A stretch of 64,000 nucleotides of DNA from contig JAFREE010000086.1 of assembly GCA_019400425.1 (NCBI GenBank), positions 40,055 through 104,054 on the forward strand. The letters are read 5' to 3'. Position numbers and translations under genes: made by a program. The notes beneath the pieces were generated by a model that saw only the letters and a program-made list of their open reading frames with translations, made no database searches and had not been told where the DNA came from. How positions within the stretch are numbered: position 1 is the stretch's first letter; the number at the start of each line of letters is the position of its first letter. Source of the DNA: Hymenochaete sp. R1. Its lineage: Eukaryota; Basidiomycota; Agaricomycetes; Hymenochaetales; Hymenochaetaceae. This document shows positions 1-10,575 of the stretch, one piece after another.

Positions 1-145
1 GGATAACTCACGCCCACCGTCCAGCCGAGTCGATGTGAACAGTGAACAATAACAGCCTCAGCCTCAGCGTGCTTATGTCCATCGTGTCTCGCAGAACAGA
101 AGCACCGAAGCTATGAATGTAATTGGTCATGTTTGGGGCGTTAGG

Positions 146-153
146 TATATAAG
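146..153 (+). promoter_or_regulatory. Putative TATA box of the P450 gene
   Basis: A TATATAAG motif lies 80 bases before the chosen ATG at 233, in the only short intergenic stretch present upstream. It is the clearest core-promoter motif in the window. It is assigned from sequence alone. Confidence 0.5.
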
Positions 154-232
154 AGCAGGAATGACATCTTCAACGCGCCCCGATACATTTTGAGCATTCT
201 ACACACACGCACCCTGACACTCTGCACTACCC

Positions 233-2497
233 ATGAATGCAATCACACACCATGCGGTTCCCCTGGTGCTCACCGCGCTCGTTGCCTGGTGGTTGTACTC
301 ATTGATCAATCGGCGAGGCTTAGCGCACCTTCCCGGACCTCCGAGGTCATCGTGGTGGAAAGGTAATTGCACTTTTATGTGAATTCGGTTTTTACCGCTT
401 ACTCCCAGACCTTCACCGCTTGATATTGCATAGGAAACTTTGACGAATTTCTCAATAGAAACGGCTGGGAATATCACAAGAAACTTTATCGCGAGTATGG
501 GGGTGCTGTGCGAGTGGAGATGCCGTTCGGAGTGAGTAGTGACCAATTACTTGTCAACTTTCCATGTAAAGCTCATCTGTCCGTGACAGGAGCAGTACCT
601 CTACGTGTCTGATCCGCTCGCTTTGCAACACATTTGTGTCAAAGATCAAAACATTTATGAGGAGACGGAAATGTTCCTGCTGTAGGTTCCGAGTTTCTCG
701 GCTCTGTCATGCAAGGGCTTACACTACTATAGGCAATTTCACCTCCTTTTCGGGAAGTGCCTGCTGTCAAGTTTGGGTGATGGGCACAGGAAGCAGCGCA
801 AAATGCTTAATCCTGTCTTCGCCCCGAAACATATCCGCGATCTTTTCCCTGTGTTTCAACTGATTGCTGAAGAGGTGCGCTTGAGGTCACTAAGCGATGA
901 GAAGTTAATTCGAAATTCTGAAGGTCAAAGTCATTGTCGAGGATGAAGTTCGAGCCGGCAAGAAATACATAGACATCATGAACTGGACTTCGCGAGCGGC
1001 TTTGGAATATGTTGGGCGAGGAGGTCTCGGATATAACTTCGACGCTCTTGACAAGAGCGAGCAGAGAAACGAGTATAGCGAAGCCATCAAAACGCTAACG
1101 TGAGTTTGTCCTGTCCCGCTGAACGCGAACATGCATTAACGTGTGTATCCTGTCCGCAGCCCTTTGCTTTTCAAGCTCGCCTTCCTACGCATGTTCGTAC
1201 CATGGCTCGTGAAACTTGGTCCGGCCTCCTTCCGTCGTTGGATACTCAACCTTATTCCTTCCGGGCCTGTGCGTGATATTGTTGATGTCACTGACACTAT
1301 TGAACGCTCTACGACCGAGATTTTGTCTCAAAAGAAAGGGGCTATCGCAAGAGGTGATGATAAGTTTGAGGCTGGTAGAGGAAAGGACATCATCACAGTC
1401 TTGCGTGCGTGCATTCATAGCGTTAAGTTGTAATTTTTGACTCATTTTTAAGTCTTCAGTGAAAGCGCATAACGAAGCGACGGAAAAAGGCGAAGATGAA
1501 TTGCCCGAACCTGAGCTTCTGGCGCACATGAGGTGCACTTAATTCTATATTCTATGAGACTTCACGATGTTGATCTCATACTACGATTTCTAGTTCTTTC
1601 ATAGTCGCTGGACACGAGACGACCTCGAGTGGCATGAGTAACCTGTTCTACGTCTTGGCGAACCGCCCAGATGTCCAACAGAAACTTAGAGATGAAATCC
1701 GACAGGCACGCACAGATAATGAAGGCGAGATAGACTACGACACTCTCTTGGCACTCCCGTATCTTGATGCCGTCATTCGGGAAACTCTGCGCGTGTATCC
1801 CCCGGCCCCTATGCTCGATAGAGTGTGAGTGTTTCACATTCGCTCTTCTCACCCGTTTCCAGTTCCAGCTACGACACTTGTAGTTCTGACATGTGGCTCT
1901 TTCCTATCATATCCAAGCGCAACCCAAGACACCGTACTTCCGCTCCAGTTTCCGGTCGTCTCATCGGATGGCGAGTCAGAGATCCGAGAAGTCATAGTCC
2001 AGAAGGGAACGACGCTCTTCGTCTCGATCATCGGTGCGAACAGGAACAAGAATATCTGGGGCGAGGACGCTGATGAGTGGAGGCCTGAGAGGTGGCTGAA
2101 CCCGATGCCCCAGCTTTCTGAGGGAGCTCGGTTACCCGGTGTCTACTCACAGATGTACGTCATTTGCATTCTTATCCGTGGCGATGCAAACTTTACTGAT
2201 CCTATACGATCACTTATATCAGGATGACGTTCCTTGGCGGTGCCAGAGCTTGTATAGGCTTCAAATTCGCAGAAATGGAACTGAGTAAGTCAATGCTCAT
2301 CAAGCTTTGTTGGTTTCAAGTCTCATTGTGATGCGCATTAAACAGAACTTGTCTTGGCCACTCTTATCGAGCGATTCGCATTTGCACCTGGTCCAGACAT
2401 CTTCTGGGCCATGGGAAACGTCCAATTGCCTATGCTGAAGGGGCAGGAAAACATGATGCAGCTCCAGATGCCACTTCAAGTGACTATTGCCGAGTAA
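233..2497 (+). CDS. Cytochrome P450 monooxygenase (membrane-anchored, many exons)
   Basis: Heme-thiolate monooxygenase, probably anchored in the ER. The ATG at 233 opens a hydrophobic N-terminal anchor followed by a proline-rich hinge (LPGPPR). Joined exons give a collinear P450: exon 1 233-362, exon 2 434-531, exon 3 590-681, exon 4 from 733, and further short exons to the stop at 2495-2497. Signature motifs are all present: the I-helix AGHETTSS around 1605-1630, the K-helix ExxR (ETLR) around 1780, and the heme loop FLGGARACIG around 2228-2257 with its cysteine ligand. The typical acidic/aromatic region before the heme loop (WGEDADEWRPERW) is at about 2056-2094. No frame break was seen, so it looks functional. 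Substrate and CYP family cannot be told. Agaricomycetes carry large P450 repertoires, used in secondary metabolism and xenobiotic breakdown. The next gene is also a redox enzyme on the same strand. Confidence 0.9.
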
Positions 2498-3269
2498 AAC
2501 GATAGCATTGGTGACAATGACTAGTGATTCATTGCTATTTATTTGTTTTCTTCGCGAAATGTTCTTTGCCTTATTATATTGCTGGACATTCCATTTTTTC
2601 TTGTTATTCCTAAACCATTATGTATTTCCGTATTGCCTCTACGCCGACTTCCTTCTTCCCAGCAGGCCCGCTTTGCGACTCTCTTGTCTTTTTCTATCTT
2701 CTTGCCTCCTTCCTTTTCTTCGTCTTCGTCTTCAAATACTCCTATCTTAACTTTTTTTTTCTCAGATTAACAATAGAGTATTTCGACAATCGAGACAGAA
2801 GTAATTTGCGGATAGCGGGACCCAAATCCAAATTAAGTTAAGCGGGCGGGCCGGTCCGAAGCTGAGCTCGGGTGTGGGTGGCCACGGCTGCGGCACCGAA
2901 ACAAGCCGAGCAAATTGAAGTTGAACAATCCTTACTGTTACTGTTACCACTGCTTCTTCCTCCTTCTTCCTCCCATGGCCAAAAAAACGCGCAAATTTTA
3001 CACGCCTCACAAATAGAGGCTTTCTATTTCTACCGATCCACAATAGTGGCATGAACTATAAACAAGGCGTGCTTTTAGTGAGCTATTTCGAGTCGTGGAA
3101 ACAACTCGAATACGGAACGAGCGGGCGTGCACACATGACCTGACGGACAGAAGTCATCTGCTTAGACATGCGATAGGATCGATACAAGCACCCGCGAGCT
3201 TTAAAGCGACTTCCACGGCCAGGTTATTCAACACTCGGAACACTTGATCGAGTCATACACATTCGCATC
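2498..3269. other. Intergenic region with a long pyrimidine tract
   Basis: No gene seen. A T/C-rich stretch at about 2540-2765 ends in a run of Ts, consistent with the 3' flank of the P450 gene. A second T/C-rich block at about 2940-2975 lies in what should be the promoter of the following oxidoreductase. Pyrimidine-rich stretches are common just upstream of fungal start sites. Confidence 0.5.
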
Positions 3270-4967
3270 ATGGAAGAAGGAATGAAGAAGCTGCGGGAGG
3301 AGTTGGCCCCACTCTTCGAGCCTGGGTCAAACAAGTGGTCGGCGTATAATGCTGAGAACCTCCTCGGACGCAAGGCTCCTGTTCTTGGGACTGTGTCGGG
3401 GAAGGAGATAGAGGAAAGGGCCAGGGAGAAGATGAAGGAGCATACGGGTGAGTGCTGTTTGCTCAGCAGGATCTAGGACATCCTGTTATTGTTACTGAAA
3501 ACGTTTCAGATGCATATCTATATGTCTTCGCTAGTGCTGGAACGTGTTCGACAGATAAACGAAACAGAGAGGCATTTGAAGAATGGCAAATCGTTCCACG
3601 TATGCTGCGCAATGCGTCGTCCCGTAACATCGAGGTTCGTTCCATTTCCTAATGTTCGTCTCGGTTTCCATTTATTAAGCGGCAGCTGTTTTCCGTTCAA
3701 GACGACGATATTTGGCAAGACTTACCCATCCCCGTTGTTCATCGCTCCCATCGGAGTACAAGGAATTCTGCACCCGGAAGCCGAGCTTGCTTCCGCTCGT
3801 GCTGCTGCGTCCCTCGGTGTTCCCTTCATCATGAGCACCGCATCTACGCGTTCCATAGAAGACGTTGCCCACGCAAGCGACAGTGCGTTCTCCAGCTCCT
3901 CACTTTCAGGTGAAACCTCTGCGCCGCGTTGGTACCAACTATACTGGCCACGCACGCGAGAGGTTACCGCCTCCCTCCTTTCGCGAGCTAAAGCATCGGG
4001 ATTCACGACCCTTGTCGTCACCCTCGACACAATGACGCTCGGATGGCGCCCACACGACCTTCAAACATCGTATCTACCTTTTGCGCACTCGACGGGATGT
4101 GCTGTTGGACTCAGCGATCCGGTCTTCATGGAAAGACTTGACCTGGAACCGTGGCCTCGCGGACGATACGTCGAGTTTCCTTACGATCCGAAGGAGCTCG
4201 AAAGGAGGCTCATAGAGGAAAAGAACGAAAAAGTGCTGACTAGGAAGTTGATCGGAGCGAACTGGCTGGGTGAGGTTAATTCAGGGAAATATAGGACATG
4301 GGAGGATATCAAAGAGTTGAGGGAATTATGGGATGGACCAATTGTGTTGAAAGGCATTCAAAACGTTGAGGTAGGGGATTCGAGCTAGTCATGCTTATGC
4401 CTCCGTTCTGACTTCAATGTCATTTCAGGATGCCGAGATAGCTGTGAACTGGGTGGACGGTATCATTGTCTCCAACCACGGTTAGCACTAGATTATCTCT
4501 ACAATTCGTATTTAAGCTCTAACCCTTTCCTTTTCTATTCCGTAATATAAAGGTGGCAGGCAAGTTGATGGAGCAATCGCTTCCATCGATGCCTTGGCAG
4601 AGATCACATCTTCACGCAAAGTTCGTGAAGCTCAGGCCTCAGGATCGTTCACCGTACTCTTCGACTCCGGTATACGCACGGGTAGCGATATCATCAAGGC
4701 GCTCGCACTCGGCGCTCAGGGAGTGCTATGTAAGTCCATAGTGCTTTCCTCCTTACGAGATATAAAACAAATTTGACTCATGTGATATTATTAGTGGGCC
4801 GCCCATTTATGTATGCCCTATGTTTAGCAGGTGAGGCAGGTGTTGCAGAGCAAATCAAAGTCATTCTCTCGGACTTTGAGATAACGCTTGGTTTGAGCGG
4901 GTTCAAGGACGTGCCTAGCATTGTTAATAACAGATCAATCTTGTCGCATCGGAAGCAACGCACGTAG
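3270..4967 (+). CDS. FMN-dependent alpha-hydroxy-acid oxidase/dehydrogenase (lactate oxidase / glycolate oxidase family)
   Basis: Flavoenzyme predicted to oxidise an L-2-hydroxy acid to the 2-oxo acid. Six exons read cleanly: 3270-3447, 3510-3634, 3702-4370, 4429-4480, 4553-4729 and 4795-4967. Family landmarks are the TTIFG-PSPLFIAPIGVQG segment (start of the FMN barrel), WYQLYWPR (substrate/flavin Tyr), VLKGI (FMN-contacting Lys), SNHGGRQVDG with the catalytic His followed by Arg, and FDSGIRTGSDIIKALALGA plus LGRPF for phosphate binding. There is no cytochrome b5 domain at the N terminus, so this is the soluble lactate-oxidase/monooxygenase-like branch rather than the Cyb2 type. The exact substrate cannot be read from sequence. 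It sits downstream of the P450 on the same strand with its own 0.8 kb upstream region. Confidence 0.88.
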
Positions 4968-5174
4968 AAAGGGCTAACATAGTACAAAGGAGATCTGCTA
5001 TCGGATAGTAACGCAAGATGAAATTGCAATGCATTTGTATGGGAATGGCAGGTGAATAAGTGCTAGTATGGTGAACACAAGTGTAAACAAACTACAACTA
5101 CCCACGCACACTGGCAAGACACGAGGCCCTTTCTTGAAGATTAATCTGATCACCCATCTCTCGTTCCTTCCATC

Positions 5175-7031
5175 ATGCCAGGCATTGACTACGACAGCAC
5201 TCTTAAACGAGGCCTCTCTCTTTCTCATGTAGGGAAATACGGGAAGGCGCTGGAAGCATTTAATGAGGTTTGATTACAGTTTCTCATTGTTAGACAACGC
5301 ATCTAAGAACATCTCTGCTATAGGCTATACGAATAAATGATCAAGACGAGCGAGCTTACGAGGCCAGAGCGGTGGCTTTGGAGAAGTTGAAAGAATATGC
5401 CGAAGATATTGAAGCCTCGATAAGAGTTAACGAGATAGCACCCACTTCCTGGCAGGTATGTGCTTAAGCAGTTTTGGATGGGCATCTGAGTTATCTAACT
5501 CTTAACAAAGACATATGCGCTAACTGCACGACTGATGGTGCGGATGGATCAGCCCTCCAACGCCATCAAGCTCATCGATGAGATCCTCGGAATCATCGAT
5601 GCGACTGACGCAACCGTAGTTGCGGAGCTCACCGAGATCAAGCTGAGCGCCCAAAAGGCACTGGGATTACATTTCGCAAATCTGCCCGACGAAGTGATCA
5701 TCAAGTTAATTGGCTTCCTCATAGGTGAAAAAGAGGCTACATTGCTTGCTTTGACGCGGGTCTGCAAGGCATGGAGGCAGCTTATTCTCGATACACCATC
5801 CTTTTGGACGCGTCTCAATATCAGCAGCAGAACAGACCAGGAGAAGATCGATACGTGGTCTGAACGCTCGCGTGGCGAACTTCTCTACCTCACTGTGCGC
5901 CACTTTCCATTCGATACTCGCCCAGATGCTCTCGCAGCGTACCCGCCGCATTTCTGGTCGGGACTGAAAGGGCTCGATGTGGAATTTGGATCGAAATCGA
6001 CAGCCCTTCCCTTGCCTAGCGACATGAAACTGAACCTCGAGTCTCTGGGGCTCAGAGACACGACCTGCAGCGCATTCACATTCGGGTTCGAAGACGGGGA
6101 TTCTACGCAAAGCGAGGAGATACGCAATACTCTTTTAGAGGCAGTCGATTTGTCTTCCTTGTCTATGATCCGGACTCAGACGAAAGCCATATTACCGGCT
6201 TTAACTTCATGTAGTATGCTCACCAAGCTATCCATACAAGCAAATCAGTTCTCAATGAGCACCCTGCTCATAGTTCTCCTCAACAACCCTTCCTTGGAAG
6301 TCGTGGATCTGGAGCCAGTCATGGACATGTTCAATGTCTTGAATCTCTTGAACCAAGTGTCGGATTCGAGTTCTCGTCACGTGCTGGATCCGCGTATCTC
6401 GTTGCCGAATCTTCATACTCTTTTGTTCTGTCATGGGTTGAGAATGGCTAGTGAACTTATTACTCACATAGACGTTCCTTCCCTCAGAACCCTCAGCATC
6501 ATCGACGGAGCAGTAGATTTTCGGATCCTGGGACGGACCTTTCCATGTTTGCACACATTCTACATGCAATCATGTGAAGTCGTGCCTAATTACGATTCAA
6601 CGTTGCCGATCATTGAGAATGCCTCTTCCTTGAGAGAACTCAAAGTTTCAAATTGTGACGCGCTCGGAAACAATGGCAAGTTCACAAATTTTGTCGTCGA
6701 GCGTCTCTCGTGCAGAAAAAAGATCGTATGTCCAAATTTAAGGACTCTCGATCTAAGAAATTCGCCGAACCTCACAGGCGACGCCATTGTTCAATCCCTC
6801 ATGACGCGGCTTCCAGAACCTTTATCATCCCTTCGGATTCAAACTGCAGGAGAAAAGCACCCAGCCCTCCGTCCTTTTGTGCGGGAAGCATTGGAAAAAG
6901 GCGAAACTCCCAATGGTATCTTTCCTCTTTGGACCCTTAAACTGGGCGGTTGTTACAAGATAGACGAGAGATCATTAAGGTGGCTGTATTCCAGGGTGCC
7001 TTTTGTTTCTGCAGATGACGCTTGGGATTGA
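5175..7031 (+). CDS. TPR-F-box-LRR protein, copy C (Dia2/Pof3-like architecture)
   Basis: Probable substrate adaptor of an SCF ubiquitin ligase. Three exons: 5175-5267, 5324-5455 and 5511-7031. The first about 110 residues form TPR-type helical repeats (GKYGKALEAFNE, YAEDIEASIRVNEIAPTSWQ). The F-box-like motif follows (HFANLPDEVIIKLI ... VCKAWRQLILDTPSFW, about 5670-5810), and then about 400 residues of degenerate leucine-rich repeats. This domain order matches yeast Dia2 and fission-yeast Pof3, which act at replication forks. Four closer relatives of each other lie at 26.6-30.7 and 45.4-49.4 kb, and this copy is the most diverged of the five. It keeps the same intron positions as the others (after the TPR exon and before the third exon), which supports common descent. 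The target protein is unknown. Confidence 0.85.
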
Positions 7032-7429
7032 AATGTAGAAACGGGCGGCGAAAGGTTGACGCTGTTCGGTTTCTATTCATTCCCTTTTCTCTGTCAAAAA
7101 CCATCGAACTGATTTGACTTATGCCTGCTGTCCTTCCGAAAAATCCGAAACTCACTCAAATATTTCTTAATTACGTTTGTTTTCATGATGCTATGTCAAA
7201 TGTTTTCCAACTATGATTGTACACACTAGGTCCATTTATCGTCTCATAACCATCTTTCGGGTTCTTCCTATCTCGATAGGTACAAGAAATTGACTCCCGC
7301 AATTGATTACTTTGTTTTCCTTTACAAAACAGATAATCTCATTTCCGCGATGATTGAGGTCATGACATTATATTGCATATAGGGCGAAGAGAAACAACCT
7401 GCCTGAAGCAATGCTTATACATACTCGAT
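7032..7429. other. Convergent intergenic region
   Basis: A/T-rich spacer between the 3' ends of copy C (+) and ARO7 (-). It must hold both polyadenylation regions. No gene or repeat was recognised. Confidence 0.5.
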
Positions 7430-8829
7430 TTAAGGATTTGGGGTTGCTAGTCTATCAATCTCCTTCTCGGACAGTCCGTCCAGCCTTTGCAGTAGATAAT
7501 CCACTTCTACCTCCTTCGTCAACGGAATGATATACTTCTTATATAACTCTACCACTGCATCCGCCTCGATCCGTCCCCTCCATTTCGACTCACTCTCCCC
7601 CGCCCCAGGAGACTTATCTTCCTCCTCACTGCCCTCTTTACCATCACCAGGGATCGGCACCCCATCTGCATCCACCTCACACCCATACATCCTCGCCTTC
7701 CTTCCCACCCTACCCAACAGCCGCAGCTCCACCTCCGGCTTCGTGATCAGCCCCGCGAGCCTCTCGCGATCTCGAGAGAGGATGTGTGGGATGAACTCTG
7801 CGGGGGAGGTGCGGAATTTGGACTCGGAGACAAATTTGCCGTAGTGGATGCGTTTGGAGAGAGCTTGGAGGAGCTCGACGTCGAGTGTAGCGGCACTACC
7901 GTAGTTGCCGTCATCGTCCTCATCCTCGTCGCCATTGCCGGCTCCATTGATGTTCTTGCCGTTCACGTTTTCGCCAGTGAAGACATGCCCGTTTGCATGT
8001 CCATTCGCACCCGGGGTTTTGGCAAACGCTCGCGAACGTGTGATGCGAGGGACGATAGCCGAAACATAAAGAGACATGATTTGATCATTGACGTTGACGG
8101 AATTAGGATGGAGGATGGTCGGGTAAGCGAGCGGTTTGAGGAGTGGGGACGGGAGTTCGGAGGTGGGCGTGAATGGTTCTTCATCGGGACTGTATTTTTC
8201 AGGAGGCGCATATAAGCACATAGTTCATGCGATATAAGATACAAAGCGAAGAATCAATTGTGGACGAACCTCGTATACCTCCTCGCTTTCGCTATTCACG
8301 CGTTGCATGGCACCAAAAGAAGACGCATATACCCAGTCAGCCAACCCGCACTCCAAATCACAAGCCTGAAATATCGAGCAAACATAATTCCAAAGACCAC
8401 TCACCATGAAACGTCTCGGTCTCCTTGATAAACCATTCCAGCCAGCTCCCCTTGAACCCAAGTTCAGCAAGCTCTCCCACACCCTTTCCCCTGCGTTGTG
8501 CCTTCCCAGAGTCATCAGCCGAGTTCGTCGCTGAGTCAGGCTTGGGCCCAGTGCATGGCTCATATATACATGGATTGTACTTGAATTGCGCGCGCTCGAT
8601 GAGTCCAAAAATAATAGTATCCTCGAGCCGGATGAGTGTGGATCGGATACGCTCGAGGGAGAGCGCACTGTCAGATGGAAGTGAAGTATTGTCGGGTAAA
8701 GACAACGTCAGCGCGATGAAGCGTGCCGTTCGTATTTATATTGTATAAGTGCATGCAGGCTAGCTCAGCTATGATAATAAGAAGGGAGAGAGGAAGCACG
8801 TACTCGCCAACCATGAAATTCTGCTGCAT
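7430..8829 (-). CDS. ARO7: Chorismate mutase (AroQ, eukaryotic type)
   Basis: Converts chorismate to prephenate at the branch to phenylalanine and tyrosine. The start at 8829 is decided by splicing. A nine-residue first exon (MQQNFMVGD once joined) leads through an intron ending CTGACAG at about 8670 into [20 protein letters not shown], the usual N terminus of fungal Aro7 with its active-site Arg. Later exons carry SLIERAQF-type, [13 protein letters not shown] and [20 protein letters not shown] blocks, then [11 protein letters not shown] and [12 protein letters not shown] at the C terminus. The protein is somewhat longer than yeast Aro7 because of a Gly/Asn/Asp-rich insertion (about 7900-8010) and an acidic insertion (about 7610-7680), both low-complexity. 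All exons stay open, so the gene looks intact. The allosteric tyrosine/tryptophan response of the family is assumed, not shown. Confidence 0.92.
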
Positions 8830-10575
8830 CTTGTCTGGCGTCTTCCGAGTCTACGTTCAGCGGCTTGAGTCCTTCCTTTTACCGCGAGCTGAACTTTCTT
8901 TTCCTTCTCTCTCTTCCAGTGCCAACGCTCTGCGTCAAGAGTATGCAACGAAGAGGTGCAATGGAGGTGATGATAAAGGGAAGAGTTAAATGTGAGATGG
9001 GCTCGACGGCCGCAGGTGCGAGAAGTCTCAGATTGTGCGTGAGTGCGTGTGGCCAATGAATTGGAAAGGATACGCGACCGCGACTGGATTGGCTCGATGC
9101 TCGTCCATTCGACTCATCGCCCGCCCGCGCCCTCGGTCATCGATTCGGTCTGGCTTATCTTCATCTCAGCTCGCGATTTGCAGTGCCGAGAAGCAGCCAA
9201 CGTCAAATAAGATGAAATAATGAGGTTAAGTGTGGTGGTGAAGGACGACATCATGGACGGTAGATACCACCGAGCCACGTCTCCATTCAATAAATATCAT
9301 ATTCGCAATGTCTTCACTTACAAATTTACGGCAGATGGCGAATAACGGAACTCCGAAGCGACTCGAAAAAGGTGAACATAATGAACCCCGCAGAAAGGTT
9401 ACCAAGCGCACTGCTCAACGTTCTGGTATCATTGATAGTAATTACCAGTGACGCTGATGATGACTGAGAAGCGATCATTCACTCGGAGGCACTCTTAGAA
9501 GAACTTCCAAACAGACGGATCAAATTCAGGTTCCAGTCACAAATTCAAACGGAAATTGAGGTTTAGGTCCGTGGCGAAGGGGGCTGGGAGAGTAAAACGA
9601 AACATCAATCAATCAAGGATCAAGGGGATCAAGGGACCCGGAAGCAAGGGGCAGAACTCGGGAAGGCACCATTCAACATTTGGCATTAGATCTACAAGAG
9701 ACAGGAGGACGACTGAGACCGGGCAATCAAGACAGAGACGAAGTCGAAGGTAGAGGAAGTGATGACGAGAAGCCAGGCGGAAATGAGAAGGATCCAAATC
9801 CGGAGAAAATCCGCAAGTCGATTCATGAGCAACGTAAGGGAAAAGGGGAGGAAGGAACGACAAAGCAGAACAGAACATAGAAATCCATGTATGGTAAGGG
9901 CAATCCAAAGGGGCCATACTCCAAGAAAAGGAAGAAAAAGCCATCAATTCGGGCTTTTGAAGGACCTTGTAAATAGTAAGTAAACACGCGAATTATATAT
10001 CAACCTATACCAAAGAAGAAAAAAAGCAAAAAAGAAAGGGGAGACATACAAAAAAACAGAACGGGAAACGCAATAACACGAATCGAAACAATGAGAACGT
10101 AATCGAGCGGAGTCGAGTCAAGAAAGCTCCCAATGGATGATAATGAGGGTATATCCAATGAATAGGCGTCGCACAAGCCTCGGATTTGGATTTCCGTTCT
10201 CTCGTGAGTGAGGAGATCTGAGCTGAGGTCAGTTACGGGGAACGCACGTCAGTAGTGAGGATTAGAATTCGACAGGGAACGAAAAAGAGGGCGAATGAAC
10301 GTGGGGATTGAAATTGAAGATCCAAGGATCGCTGAGTGCGTTGACGGGCCGGTGGGTGATGGATAAATAAGAAATAAGGTGGTAGATGGAAATGGTTGAG
10401 AGATTTTGTACAGCGGGCCGGAAAAAATTAATTCCGTCTCATGGCCAACGAAGGATCGAAAATAGCGAGGGTAAAAACGGAATGGTAGATGGATTGCTGT
10501 CGCATAAATGGATCTCTGCGAAGCTCGCGGCCTCAAAGCCCTAGATCTTAACGCGGAACACGTCTTCAGCGTTCG
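8830..10575. other. Intergenic region between ARO7 and the septin gene
   Basis: About 1.7 kb without a convincing gene. The part next to 8830 should be the ARO7 promoter. From about 9550 to 10120 the plus strand is strongly purine-rich (long A/G runs such as 10010-10050), equivalent to a pyrimidine-rich minus strand downstream of the septin stop at 10576. Short ORFs here have low-complexity composition and no recognisable domain. Confidence 0.45.

Noticed and set aside
233..4967. P450 plus FMN oxidoreductase as a biosynthetic gene cluster
   Set aside because: Only two tailoring-type enzymes, no backbone enzyme (PKS, NRPS, terpene synthase) nearby, and housekeeping genes follow.
7784..8215. 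Plus-strand 143-codon frame within ARO7
   Set aside because: A shadow of the chorismate mutase exon on the opposite strand.
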